From: Kitasatospora atroaurantiaca
GTDB lineage: Bacteria > Actinomycetota > Actinomycetes > Streptomycetales > Streptomycetaceae
Assembly (NCBI RefSeq): GCF_007828955.1
Contig: NZ_VIVR01000001.1
Coordinates: 2,108,001-2,172,000 of the forward strand
Direction of reading: 5' to 3'
DNA length: 64,000 bases
Numbering within the stretch: position 1 is the stretch's first letter; each line of letters begins with the position of its first letter. A program made the position numbers and the translations under genes. Under the pieces are notes generated by a model that saw nothing but the letters and a program-made list of their open reading frames with translations, was not told the origin of the DNA and did no database searches. This document shows, one piece after another, positions 42,200 to 50,915 of this stretch.

Positions 42200-43248
42200 C
42201 ACAGGACCTTCGCGACGATGTGGGCGTCCGGGGTGTGCAGCACGGGCATGCCGACAGCCGACCCCTTGGTCCAGATCTGCACCGGGTCGTCCTGCACGCC
42301 TCGAGTGATGATCACGCCCGGTGCGTCCTCGCGGTCGATCTCCGGGTTGGTGCCGCGCGACAGAACGAGGGCTTCGGCCGTGATGCCGAACTGCATCTGG
42401 CCCCATTTCGTGCGGTCCGGCGGCAGGAGGATCCACCGGTCCTCGGGCAGAACCTTGGTCGGGGTTCCGTCGACCCGGACCTGCGCCTTGTAGAAGGTGA
42501 TCGGCGGGAGCCCGTAGTTGCCTCGGACGGTGTTGACCTGCTGGGGCGTCAGGGTCGCGGTGGGGGTGTTGGAGGGATTCACCGAGCCGTAGTAGGCGGC
42601 CCTGTAGCTGTTGTTCTTCGCGAGGAAGCTGAACGCCTTGCGGGAGGTCAGCACCATCTCCGGCTCGGGCGCGCCCAGGTCGTCCAGGTACTGGATCCAA
42701 GCGAGCTCGTCGGCGATCGGATCGCTGGTCGGATCGGACCACGGCTTCGGTGCGACCGGCATGTTGCCCGCCGGCACGCCGAAGTCGACCTCCAGCGTCA
42801 GTCCGTTCTCACCGGCCAGCGTGAACTTCCCGTCCAGGAGGACATCGCCAGCTGCGAGCTCCAGGCGGGAGCGGATCGCCTCGACGTGCCGCTCGACGTC
42901 GTCGTACAGCAGGTTGATCAGCCGGTCCTGGTCTGCGCCGTGAGACTGCTCCAGCAGGATCTGCTCCTGCTCGCCCACCACGAGCTTCTGGCCGAGGGGC
43001 GGAAGGAAGCCCTCGCGGGCGTTCTCCCACGCCTGGCGGTCGGCGAACGGCACGGACGCGTCGTAGGCGCGGTACTTCGCGGTGCTGACGTACCGGCCGG
43101 AGTTCTTGATCCGCCACTTCACCTCGCGGGAGACCAGCGTCGGGAACACCTGCTGGGTGAGGAGGAAGTCCTGCGGGCTGGGGATGGCGCGGGCGAAGGC
43201 GGTCAGGTCGTGAGCCGACACGTCCTTGATGAGGTCCTGGATGGTCAT
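42199..43248 (-). CDS. major capsid protein (gpE-like HK97 fold)
   Basis: At 349 residues with FARAIPSPQDFLLTQQVFPTL near the start, then WENAREGFLPPLGQKLVVGEQE and the C-terminal EDRWILLPPDRTKWGQMQFGITAEAL, this matches the lambda gpE-like capsid family. The decoration gene lies just upstream and the scaffold gene beyond it, the usual order. GAGGAG precedes the ATG. Confidence 0.85.
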   Translation of the reverse strand: MTIQDLIKDVSAHDLTAFARAIPSPQDFLLTQQVFPTLVSREVKWRIKNSGRYVSTAKYRAYDASVPFADRQAWENAREGFLPPLGQKLVVGEQEQILLEQSHGADQDRLINLLYDDVERHVEAIRSRLELAAGDVLLDGKFTLAGENGLTLEVDFGVPAGNMPVAPKPWSDPTSDPIADELAWIQYLDDLGAPEPEMVLTSRKAFSFLAKNNSYRAAYYGSVNPSNTPTATLTPQQVNTVRGNYGLPPITFYKAQVRVDGTPTKVLPEDRWILLPPDRTKWGQMQFGITAEALVLSRGTNPEIDREDAPGVIITRGVQDDPVQIWTKGSAVGMPVLHTPDAHIVAKVL

Positions 43249-43261
43249 CGGTCAACTCCTC

Positions 43262-43681
43262 TCAGATGAAGCGGATCTGCGGGCCGGTCACCGAGGCGGT
43301 GACCTTGGTGGTGTCGATGCCGCCGGGCACGCGGGCGGCCTTGACCACGCCGTGCCAGAGCAGCGCGGCGGGCACCCTCGGCTGGCCGGGGGCGAACAGG
43401 CTCTCGGCGAAGACGAGGCCGGCGAGGTTCTGGGTGCCGTCGGTGGCGGCCGGGTTGAACGGCCCGTACAGGCCGGACGCGGTGATCTTCCCGACGGGCA
43501 CGCCGGACAGGACGCGGCTGTACGGCTGCGTGGTGTCGGTGGACACCTGGTAGTGGGTGCCTGCGCTGAACTTCGACATATCGAGGGTGATCGTCTCGAT
43601 GCTGTCGGTGCCGTGCAGGCTCGCGAGCCAGCTGCGGTCAGCCGTGTAGCTGGCCGAGCTGCTGATCGGCTGGATGGTCAA
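43262..43681 (-). CDS. head decoration protein (gpD-like)
   Basis: The 139-residue product contains ASYTADRSWLASLHGTDSIETITL and SGVPVGKITASGLYGPFNPAATDGTQNLAG, which recall lambda gpD-type decoration proteins. The probable start is TTG directly behind GAGGAGGGGC; no ATG or GTG fits. It lies between scaffold and capsid genes. Confidence 0.75.
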   Translation of the reverse strand: MTIQPISSSASYTADRSWLASLHGTDSIETITLDMSKFSAGTHYQVSTDTTQPYSRVLSGVPVGKITASGLYGPFNPAATDGTQNLAGLVFAESLFAPGQPRVPAALLWHGVVKAARVPGGIDTTKVTASVTGPQIRFI

Positions 43682-43801
43682 AGCCCCTCCTCGGGACGGA
43701 AGACGGAATGGCACGTCTCGCACTCACCAGCCGGTGGTGCCGTCCACGAAGGAGGGGCGTGGTCCCGACGGTCCCGGTAACTGCCGGGTCAGGAGGACGA
43801 G

Positions 43802-44464
43802 TTACTCGGTGACGTAGCCGCGCCGCTTGGCCATGGCCAGTCCGACCGAGCCGGGCGTGGCCGCGCCAGCGCCCCGCGGGGGCGGGCCTCCGGCGGGTGC
43901 ACCGCCGGGGGCGGGCGGCGCTGCGGCTGGCTGGCCGAACAGCTCCTTGCGGCGCTCCTTCAGTACGGCGACCGCGTCCGACACGGCCTGGTCGTCGGCG
44001 TCGTCCGGCAGGCTGATCAGCCGCTCAGCGTCCGCCAGGTCGTCACCGGTGGCGCCCTGCCCGGCGAGGGCAGCGCGCAGCCGAGCAGAGCAAAGAGCGG
44101 CCTCGGCTGCCTGCTCGCGCGTCTTCGCGGCGGCAAGCGCCTGGTCGGCAGCCTGCTCCCGTCGCTGGACCTCAGTCAGCGCCGCGTCGTCGGCCGCACG
44201 CCGCTCGGAGATGTAGGCACTCAGGGCCTCCGTGTCCGCGAACCCGAGGTCGCCGGCCAGCTTCTTGAGGGCCGCCCTGCCGCCCTGCGACTTCTCGCGC
44301 GCGAGCAGCTTGCTCAGCGCCTCCTGCGTCACGGCCGGCGGCTGATCGGTCGGGTCCTGCTCGTTCGACGGGTCGTCAGGCGAGGCACCGAGGATGGGGA
44401 AGATCGGGCGTCCATCGCGGCGGTCGCCAACGGGCGCGACAGGCGGCAGGGGGTGGTGGGCCAT
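43802..44464 (-). CDS. scaffold protein
   Basis: A 220-residue protein with a long charged, Ala-rich coiled coil (ISERRAADDAALTEVQRREQAADQAL onward) and a Pro/Gly-rich C-terminus ending with SVGLAMAKRRGYVTE, a basic tail that would bind capsid subunits. GGAGGAC precedes the ATG. It is directly upstream of the decoration gene. The Pro-rich linker and basic end are typical of capsid assembly scaffolds. Confidence 0.8.
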   Translation of the reverse strand: MAHHPLPPVAPVGDRRDGRPIFPILGASPDDPSNEQDPTDQPPAVTQEALSKLLAREKSQGGRAALKKLAGDLGFADTEALSAYISERRAADDAALTEVQRREQAADQALAAAKTREQAAEAALCSARLRAALAGQGATGDDLADAERLISLPDDADDQAVSDAVAVLKERRKELFGQPAAAPPAPGGAPAGGPPPRGAGAATPGSVGLAMAKRRGYVTE

Positions 44465-44573
44465 GCGGACGTCCTCCGAAGCAGCGCCCCCGCGCCAATG
44501 GTCAGTGTAACCACGCCCTGCCTCGCCCCGTCTTCCTCTAGTCGAAGAGCTGACCCGGAGCCATGCCCAACAA

Positions 44574-46007
44574 TCACGTGTCGCTGATTGCCTCATACAA
44601 GAGCTCAACTAGCACCTCAGGCGTCAGCTGCTTCTGATCTAACCGCCAGACGTGCGGACCCGGATGAATCATGTGGACTCTCTGGGCTTCGAAGGTACCC
44701 GGCTCGAAACCGTGCGCACGATCAGTTGGGCCATACGCGTAGGGGGCCATCCCAGTCGCAGTGAAGCGAAGTAGCGACCATCGCAGCCTCTCCCCGATAA
44801 GTTCGCAGACGATATTTGCCGCTGGAAGCCGATTTCCGTGAAACGTGGGATATTGGCCTGACTGGGCGACATAGACAGTACCCATGAGAATGAGTGGATC
44901 ATCAGCCCGCACCTCCCGAGTTAGCGGCCACAGGGCCCCTACTACCAGAGCTCGGCCAAGGTGCAACTTCCACGTGCCCTCCGACATGCTGAACTCCACG
45001 TCGGGCACTGCTTCACGCGCCAGTTCTGCGGCATCTTCAAGAAGATGACGAAGATCAGACCGACCCTGTGCAACGTGCTCGTCCTGACGTGCTTGTGCGG
45101 CTGACCGCGCGGCACGAGCCGCATCCTCCTGTGAGAACTTCCGCTGCACGTCATACGCAGCCTCTCGCAGCCGCTCTTGTTCTGGAAGTAGCCGTCTCGC
45201 ACCAGCATCAATTGCCTCAATCACGGCACGCGCATCCTGCGGTCGACCTGTGGGCTCCTTCGAAAGCAGTCTCAAGACCAGCCGACCGATCGCAGCGGGA
45301 ACACTGTCAGGCAATGGTGGTGGCGCCTCCCGAAGGTGCTCGCGCTTCAGCGCCGCTTCATCCGCTCCACGGAACGGCTGATCACCGGTCAAGACTTCAA
45401 ATGCCAGAATACCTAACGCGTACAAATCACTTTTCACGGCGGCAGGTTCGCCCAGCCAAAGCTCTGGCGCCTTGTAGGGCGACGTCCCCACGCCAGCCCA
45501 CGTATACGTACCAGTCGACTCAAGGAGGTCACGAGCGATACCAAAGTCAGCCAGCTTCCATACGCCATCAACTTCCAGCACATTCGCAGGCTTCAAATCT
45601 CGATGCACTACCGAGGCTGCGGCCAACTCGACCAGCCCTTGCGCGACCTGGCGAATCGCCTCTATACGCTCCTCAAGATCAAGACTGTCGGCCCGAATCG
45701 CTGCGCGCAGGGAACGGGCCGCAAGAGGCATCACCAGGAGCAGGTCTTGATCTACCCTCCCGATGTCAAGCAGGTGAATCAAATGCTCCGAAGGGGTGAC
45801 GGCGAGCCGCTTGTCGATCTCAACCTCCCGCTCGCGGAGGCGCCGCTCTTCCTCGCTACCCAACACCAGCTTGACCCGCTTCACGGCTACCGCTAGACCA
45901 TCCGCGCTGGCACCGCAGAATACCTCCCCAAACCCGCCGGGATCCCCGATCTGCGCCCTTGGATCGTACGACCACTGCGCGCCGCTCAGACCTTGGAATG
46001 AGACCAT
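44574..46007 (-). CDS. Ser/Thr protein kinase, moron in the head region
   Basis: The 477-residue protein has a complete Hanks-type kinase: a glycine loop in GDPGGFGEVFCG, VAVKRVK (ATP lysine), VVHRDLKPANVL (catalytic loop), LADFGIARDL (DFG) and GTSPYKAPELW. The C-terminal 190 residues (KFSQEDAARAARSAAQARQDE onward) are a helical linker plus an unrecognised alpha/beta domain (WKLHLGRALVVGALWPLTREVR to LTPEVLVELL). Base composition is lower in GC than the flanking structural genes. There is no transmembrane segment. Prophage kinases can block infection by other phages; that role is inferred from position only. Confidence 0.88.
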   Translation of the reverse strand: MVSFQGLSGAQWSYDPRAQIGDPGGFGEVFCGASADGLAVAVKRVKLVLGSEEERRLREREVEIDKRLAVTPSEHLIHLLDIGRVDQDLLLVMPLAARSLRAAIRADSLDLEERIEAIRQVAQGLVELAAASVVHRDLKPANVLEVDGVWKLADFGIARDLLESTGTYTWAGVGTSPYKAPELWLGEPAAVKSDLYALGILAFEVLTGDQPFRGADEAALKREHLREAPPPLPDSVPAAIGRLVLRLLSKEPTGRPQDARAVIEAIDAGARRLLPEQERLREAAYDVQRKFSQEDAARAARSAAQARQDEHVAQGRSDLRHLLEDAAELAREAVPDVEFSMSEGTWKLHLGRALVVGALWPLTREVRADDPLILMGTVYVAQSGQYPTFHGNRLPAANIVCELIGERLRWSLLRFTATGMAPYAYGPTDRAHGFEPGTFEAQRVHMIHPGPHVWRLDQKQLTPEVLVELLYEAISDT

Positions 46008-46068
46008 GACTCAAGAGTCCCAAGATTTCCGACGGCTCGCGCCCTGGGCCCGTGATCACGGGAAGCCG

Positions 46069-46345
46069 CTACTCAGCCACCTCAGCATAGAGCGGCAGCC
46101 TTGGAATCTCCGGGCTAGGCTTGGGAAGCCCGAGGTAGTCCCGAACCAGGCCGTTGTCACCCGTAGCGTCAGCCAGCCTGGCCGCAGCGTCGAATGACCG
46201 GGCTTGGATGCGCCGCACCTCTTCGGCGGCATCCTCGATTGGGTACCCGGCGTCCATCAGCACCCGCACGCCGGTCTCCAGCGGGTGCACCCCGGCTGTG
46301 ATGCCTGCACCACCTTCTCCAGTGCGGCAGCGTGGTCTGTCACCG
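46069..46345 (-). pseudogene. duplicated, frameshifted 3' end of the portal gene
   Basis: The reading frame ETGVRVLMDAGYPIEDAAEEV, followed by ARSFDAAARLADATGDNG, copies the C-terminus of the intact portal protein nearly residue for residue, but with its own end (LGLPKPSPEIPRLPLYAEVAE). Upstream the match continues in another frame as GPHTVTDHAAALEKVVQA, so a frameshift and loss of the rest of the gene make this a remnant. It lies about 1.4 kb from the true portal end, in the same orientation, and the interval carries a foreign membrane protein gene. Confidence 0.85.
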
Positions 46346-46687
46346 TATGCGGTCCTATCTCACCCATGGCCCTACCAGTGCCGAGTTGCCGTCGACGCCA
46401 CAAAGAGGGCTACTGGAGAAGTCGGCGGTTTCGACAGAGAAGGATCCTCCCCCAGTGAATTTGACCTAGTCGCCAGAGGAGCTGATTTGGTGCCTGAGCA
46501 TTTCTTCCAGGTCGACACCGTCCATCCTGAGGAGCACCTGCCATTCTCAATCAAGCACCCCAGGGAATAACCTAGATGCTTCGAAGCCCCCAGAGGATTG
46601 CAGCAGCCCTCCTCCAATTTAGAAGCTCAGGCCGTGGACACACGACGCGTCGACCGCCCAGCCCAATGAATTAGGGAAGTGGCTGAG
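46346..46687. other. degenerate intergenic region
   Basis: About 340 bases between the portal remnant and the coiled-coil membrane protein gene. Reading frames here lack ribosome binding sites and have odd composition. It may include further decayed portal sequence at its left edge and the promoter of the rightward gene at its right edge. Confidence 0.5.
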
Positions 46688-47359
46688 ATGACGGACGATA
46701 TCGAAAAAAATGACCAACATGAGCCTCCTCCAGAGTCGCAACCTGACTCCCCAGCCATCCCGATGAGTTCCAGCCCGGATGGCACCACGGCCCCCGATGA
46801 GTCCCCAGGGGCGGGTCAGGTCGAAGAGGTCACTCCGTTGTCTACGATGGAAGAAGCCGGATTCCGCCAGCTACTTGCCGATACAGAATTCCGTGAATTT
46901 CTTGCCAGTCTCGCCGGCGCCGGCCGGGCCGCAAGCGACACTCTCCTCACTTGGAGCCAGCGCCGAGACGAGAGCAAGCAGGCTCGCGCCCTAATCGATC
47001 GAGGCAGACAGCAAGCCGAAACTGAGTTTGAGCTCAAGCGTCGGGAGCTCGAACAGAAGGCGGATATCGCCAAGGCGGATCAAGAGCGCCAGGCAAGTAT
47101 AGCTAGGGCAGATCAAGAACACCGGGAAATGATGTTCAATTTGGACCTGAAGCGGGCGGAGTTTGAGGCTAGGATCAAGTATACCGACAACCGAACACGT
47201 GGCATCGTGCTTTACTTGGTCGTCGCAGCCCTTGTCCTAATGCCGGTCTACGCCATGAGTACAGCTGGGGTATCTCCTCAGGAATTCGCTCAGTATATCG
47301 CACCCATAACCGGCATTGCGGGAACAGTACTTGGGTATTGGTTCGGCCGGCAAAGATGA
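46688..47359 (+). CDS. coiled-coil protein with two C-terminal membrane spans, 223 aa
   Basis: The N-terminus is acidic and Pro/Ser-rich (MTDDIEKNDQHEPPPESQPD). Residues ~95-165 are a long charged coiled coil (ELKRRELEQKADIAKADQER type). Residues ~172-190 (RGIVLYLVVAALVLMPVYAM) and ~200-220 (APITGIAGTVLGYWFGRQ) are membrane spans. AGGGAAG precedes the ATG. It runs against the late operon and is flanked by two copies of the portal 3' end, so it is acquired cargo. Function is unknown; superinfection exclusion or sensing at the membrane is a possibility. Confidence 0.75.
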   Translation: MTDDIEKNDQHEPPPESQPDSPAIPMSSSPDGTTAPDESPGAGQVEEVTPLSTMEEAGFRQLLADTEFREFLASLAGAGRAASDTLLTWSQRRDESKQARALIDRGRQQAETEFELKRRELEQKADIAKADQERQASIARADQEHREMMFNLDLKRAEFEARIKYTDNRTRGIVLYLVVAALVLMPVYAMSTAGVSPQEFAQYIAPITGIAGTVLGYWFGRQR

Positions 47360-47430
47360 TCGGACTAGTACTCCAGCGGTATGTCACCATCACCACTGGG
47401 TGCTAAGCCCGCCAACCCGGCAGGCAGAAT

Positions 47431-49281
47431 CTACGGCTCAGCCCTACCTGGGCCCGACACCATGGGGATCTCCGTCCCCGCGTCCGGCATGCCTAGGTAC
47501 CTCCGCACCGCGCCATTGTCGCCAGTAGCGTCGGCGAGCCGGGCCGCAGCGTCAAAGGAGCGGGCCTGGATGCGCGGTACTTCCTCCGCGGCGTCCTCGA
47601 TTGGGTAGCCGGCGTCCATGAGCATCCGGACGCCGGTCTCCAGGGAGAGCACTCCGGCCTCGGTAGCCTTGACCACCTCGTCCAGTACGGCCGCTCTGTC
47701 CGTCGGCGTGTGCGGGCCCCAGGCAATGCGGGCGACAGCAGTCTCGCCACCCGGCCAGCCCTCGGCCTGCCCCGCCTGGAACAGCCGCTGAACGAAGCGA
47801 AGCAGCAGCTTGTACTTGTGCTCGCGGGCGAGCCGCATCGACGCAACAAGGGAGTCCAGCGGACCAAGGGCAAGCTGGAGCGTGTAGCCCGACGGCACGT
47901 TGGACGGGTCGAGCGTGCCGAGGCCAGCGGCCGTAAGCCTGGACGATGACGCGATACGGTCCATCAAGTGCTCACTGCGTGCACGAAGTTCGGCCAGCTG
48001 GGGCGAGGTGTCGAGCGCATCCATCCGGCCGCTCTCGCCGAGCTGCCACACCGCACCGGCGCGCACCTCAACCGGTACTGGGAGGCCCGTCGTACGGTCC
48101 CGGGGCAGCTGCGCACCGGCCAGGCCGATGATCGGCGTGCCCGTCGTGGCGCTCGCCGACGCGGCATCTGAGTCCGTAGCCGCCAGCTCGTCCAGCCCCT
48201 GGAGAACCTTCCCAAGGATGGACTGACCCCAGCGGTCACCGGCGTGCGGGATGGAGTTGGTCAGGTGGATAACCGGGATGAAGTCGATCCGCAGGTCCAG
48301 CCGGTCGAGGACTTGCCCGTCGGGGCGGGTACGAAACCGAGCCTTGGCCCGAGGCAGGTTGTAGACGGACTGGCCGCGCCGCAGATCGTCCAGGTTCCAC
48401 TCGGCGTCGGTCAGGTAGCAGGTCACCGCCGACAGCCGCTCCTGATCCCACAGGTAGGCACGCACGAGCCGACCGCTCTGGTCGATCATGTCGCCAGCAG
48501 CCGGGACCAGATGGCCGCCCGTTCCAGGGTCGGCGGCCTCAATTGGACCGATCTCCCAGGTGATCCGTCGCACCCTGGCCTTCAGGCCCTGCTCTGGTAC
48601 CTCCGGGAGTTCCCATGCGAGGTGGACACGGGCCGGGAACTCGGTGTCCTCGTCGTCGTCCCACTGCGGGAAGTAGAAGCCTGGGTCGTAGCTGCGCAGC
48701 GTCGGCCGCCCCTTGGCAGGCTCCCACGCCAGCACGTACACCGCGTCGCCGCTAAGAACTGCTGTGCGTTCCGCTTGCTGCATGCGAAGGGCCAGTAGCT
48801 CGTCCTCCGCCCACTGCCTCAACCGGGCCTGCGCGGCGGCTGCCTCGGCTGCTCCCTGCGGCGGCTGATCGTCTTCCGCGTGCTCGGCGCCAGGTACGAC
48901 GATGTGCTGCTCGGAGCCAAGCAGGTAGCCAAGCGCGGTGTCCACCAACTTTGCCGCGTCGCCGAGCTCGCGCCGCTCCAGCGCGGAGTCGTCGCCAGCG
49001 GCTGCAGTGAGCTGGCCGGCCTGGTTCGAGTCGTAGGCTGCGAGCAGCTTGTATGCGGCGAGCCGACGGAGGTCATCCTCGGGCAGCCAGGCGGCAGCCA
49101 GCTCAGGGAAGGCGCCGACACCTGGGCGCCGGGGGTCGTTCATCGCGCCCTTGTAGTTCAGCCAGCTCCAGGCGTCGATCACGAGGGAGTGCAGGCCCAC
49201 AGTGCTCCTCCAGACAGTCGGCCCCACGCCGGCCAGTAGCTTACGGCTCGCAAGTGCCTCTGTCTGGGTGGAATTGCCCAC
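47431..49281 (-). CDS. portal protein
   Basis: The 616-residue protein contains YDSNQAGQLTAAAGDDS, then RTAVLSGDAVYVLAWEP, IDFIPVIHLTNSIPHAGDRWGQS and MRLAREHKYKLLLRFVQRLF, the pattern of large SPP1-type portals in actinophages. It lies in the terminase-portal-capsid order once the inserted cargo is ignored. The start is probably GTG with no strong ribosome binding site. The last 90 residues are duplicated in the pseudogene downstream. It forms the dodecameric DNA entry ring. Confidence 0.82.
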   Translation of the reverse strand: MGNSTQTEALASRKLLAGVGPTVWRSTVGLHSLVIDAWSWLNYKGAMNDPRRPGVGAFPELAAAWLPEDDLRRLAAYKLLAAYDSNQAGQLTAAAGDDSALERRELGDAAKLVDTALGYLLGSEQHIVVPGAEHAEDDQPPQGAAEAAAAQARLRQWAEDELLALRMQQAERTAVLSGDAVYVLAWEPAKGRPTLRSYDPGFYFPQWDDDEDTEFPARVHLAWELPEVPEQGLKARVRRITWEIGPIEAADPGTGGHLVPAAGDMIDQSGRLVRAYLWDQERLSAVTCYLTDAEWNLDDLRRGQSVYNLPRAKARFRTRPDGQVLDRLDLRIDFIPVIHLTNSIPHAGDRWGQSILGKVLQGLDELAATDSDAASASATTGTPIIGLAGAQLPRDRTTGLPVPVEVRAGAVWQLGESGRMDALDTSPQLAELRARSEHLMDRIASSSRLTAAGLGTLDPSNVPSGYTLQLALGPLDSLVASMRLAREHKYKLLLRFVQRLFQAGQAEGWPGGETAVARIAWGPHTPTDRAAVLDEVVKATEAGVLSLETGVRMLMDAGYPIEDAAEEVPRIQARSFDAAARLADATGDNGAVRRYLGMPDAGTEIPMVSGPGRAEP

Positions 49282-49452
49282 TCGCTAAGCCCATCGCGGT
49301 CCTCCAACGTGCGACTGGATGTGATGCGAGGTGAAGATGGAAATGGTGCGTTGCTGGCTCGCCACGCCGCGACGTGTGGCTCCGCGCTGCTACCGACGAG
49401 CAGCGATATCCCTTGGCGTGAGTGGCGGCTCAGCGGAAGGACTTACCCATAG

Positions 49453-49971
49453 ATGGGCACCAGCACCCGGTTCGCGGCGGATCAAGCTTCGAAGAAGGCG
49501 GGCACTACGGCTGTTGACATCCTGTCGCCCTCGGGCGACAAGGCCGGCAGCGTTACGCTGCCCGCTGAGATCTTCGACGCCAAGGTCAGCATCCCGCTGA
49601 TGCACCAGGTCGTCGTCGCTCAGCTCGCTGCCGCCCGCCAGGGCACCCACAAGACCAAGACCCGCAGCGAGGTCCGCGGCGGCGGCAAGAAGCCGTACCG
49701 CCAGAAGGGCACCGGCCGCGCCCGTCAGGGCTCGACCCGTGCGCCGCAGTTCGCCGGTGGTGGCGTCGTGCACGGTCCCGTGCCGCGCGACTACTCGCAG
49801 CGAACCCCGAAGAAGATGATCGCCGCCGCCCTGCGCGGTGCGCTCACCGACGTGCTCGTCTCCGACGACGTGGTCTTCACCCAGGCTGCTTTCGAGCGTT
49901 TCGTGGCGGGTCCCGCCGCGTCCGCCAAGGCTGTGGCCGCTGAGGGCGAGCTCGAAGGGAGCGCCGCCTGA
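49453..49971 (+). pseudogene. rplD: ribosomal protein L4 (uL4) with internal deletion
   Basis: From residue ~20 the sequence is unmistakably streptomycete L4: [21 protein letters not shown], the tunnel loop [19 protein letters not shown] and [21 protein letters not shown]. It then jumps in frame to [20 protein letters not shown], skipping about 60-70 residues of the globular domain. The N-terminal 19 residues ([11 protein letters not shown]...) are not L4. At 172 aa it is short for L4 (about 210-220). It cannot be a normal ribosome subunit, although the rRNA-binding loop is intact. It overlaps the L23 start (TGATG) as in the chromosomal S10 operon, but lies antisense to the phage late operon. 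Confidence 0.85.
49921..49961 (+). repeat. 41-bp direct repeat, copy 1 (L4 3' end)
   Basis: This copy encodes [13 protein letters not shown] at the end of L4. The second copy 383 bases downstream differs at three positions and is fused to the end of L23. The pair marks an old recombination between two ribosomal gene tails. Confidence 0.8.
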
Positions 49972-50915
49972 TGGCTGCAGAGATCACGAGCAAGACGTTC
50001 ATGGACCCCCGTGACGTCCTGATCAAGCCGGTCATCTCCGAGAAGAGCTACAGCCTTCTCGACGAGAACAAGTACACGTTCGTCGTGTCGCCGGGTGCCA
50101 ACAAGACCCAGATCAAGCAGGCCGTCGAGGCGGTCTTCTCGGTCAAGGTCGAGGCTGTCAACACGCTCAACCGTCGGGGCAAGCGCAAGCGGTCCAAGAC
50201 GGGCTTTGGCAAGCGCATGGACACCAAGCGCGCCATCGTGACGCTGGCCGAGGGTAACCGCATCGACATCTTCGGTGGTCCGGTCTCGGCCGGTCCGTCA
50301 CCATCCGCCAAGGCTGTTGCCGCTGTGGGCGAGCTCGAGGGGAGAATCGAGATCGAGGAGAGCACCATGCCCGCCACACTCAAGAAACAGTCACTTACTC
50401 CTCGAACTACCGCATATTCTTCAAAGAAATCCGACGGCGATTTCGTATCGGTTGGGAGATTTGAGGATTGCTATTCATTCCTATGGTCAACGAGCTACGG
50501 CACCGAACTGATCGCGCACATTATCGACCAAACAATTATTGGCGAAGCAAGAGTGCGCCCCAGCTCCGCCATTGTTTTACTTGTCGGGGCCGATGAACAC
50601 AGGCAGCTAAACCCCGAAACACTACTTGACCTCACCAAAAAGAACCCTGAATCTATCCTATTTGCCCGGCTCAATTTCCCCCGGCTGGCAATCACCTGGG
50701 AAACCTCAAGGCACCTAGAGGGCGGGGGCAGGATTCCGAGCCAACTGGGGATAATTGCAGAAGCATTTGATGCGTCGAGCCTAAAGAGCCTTTTATTTCG
50801 CACAGGCACCAAGGCAATTTCACAGTTTGCCGAGCTAATTACCGATGACGCCGCAAAACTGCTGCAACGATTCCCTCGCGTAAGACTGCTGAACACTGAG
50901 GGTTGGTTCACATGA
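49971..50915 (+). CDS. rplW: ribosomal protein L23 (uL23), stop lost, fused in frame to downstream gene
   Basis: Residues 1-106 are a complete streptomycete L23 ([19 protein letters not shown] to [11 protein letters not shown]), including [16 protein letters not shown]. The normal stop is absent. Residues 107-132 are an extension copied from the L4 tail ([13 protein letters not shown]) plus RIEIEEST, and the frame then runs on into the next gene for 182 more residues. A strong internal start probably yields the downstream protein separately, so the fusion may or may not be made. In chromosomes L23 is followed by rplB; here a phage-cargo gene takes that place and appears to use an rplB-type ribosome binding site. 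Confidence 0.75.
   Translation: MAAEITSKTFMDPRDVLIKPVISEKSYSLLDENKYTFVVSPGANKTQIKQAVEAVFSVKVEAVNTLNRRGKRKRSKTGFGKRMDTKRAIVTLAEGNRIDIFGGPVSAGPSPSAKAVAAVGELEGRIEIEESTMPATLKKQSLTPRTTAYSSKKSDGDFVSVGRFEDCYSFLWSTSYGTELIAHIIDQTIIGEARVRPSSAIVLLVGADEHRQLNPETLLDLTKKNPESILFARLNFPRLAITWETSRHLEGGGRIPSQLGIIAEAFDASSLKSLLFRTGTKAISQFAELITDDAAKLLQRFPRVRLLNTEGWFT
50304..50344 (+). repeat. 41-bp direct repeat, copy 2 (L23 tail)
   Basis: Nearly identical (38 of 41) to the end of the L4 gene. Here it is read in frame after L23 residue 106-112 and leads into a GAGGAG ribosome binding site. Confidence 0.8.
50367..50915 (+). CDS. unknown cassette protein 1 (182 aa), first gene of a three-gene low-GC cassette
   Basis: The ATG has GAGGAG six bases upstream. 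[19 protein letters not shown] is followed by [41 protein letters not shown] and [18 protein letters not shown]. No known motif is visible; the middle resembles an alpha/beta domain. AT-rich codons (tta, ata, ttt) are common, unlike the phage structural genes, so it was acquired recently. The stop overlaps the next start (ATGA). The same frame is open from L23, so a long fusion is formally possible. Confidence 0.72.
   Translation: MPATLKKQSLTPRTTAYSSKKSDGDFVSVGRFEDCYSFLWSTSYGTELIAHIIDQTIIGEARVRPSSAIVLLVGADEHRQLNPETLLDLTKKNPESILFARLNFPRLAITWETSRHLEGGGRIPSQLGIIAEAFDASSLKSLLFRTGTKAISQFAELITDDAAKLLQRFPRVRLLNTEGWFT

Noticed and set aside
46372-46617. Leftward 81-codon frame beside the portal remnant
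   Set aside because: No ribosome binding site, unusual composition and no conserved pattern; it overlaps degenerate sequence.
49453-50366. L4/L23 as simple assembly error
   Set aside because: The deletion and the fusion keep reading frame and end in a working ribosome binding site, and DNA on both sides is coherent phage sequence. It cannot be fully excluded without reads, so it is listed as a finding.
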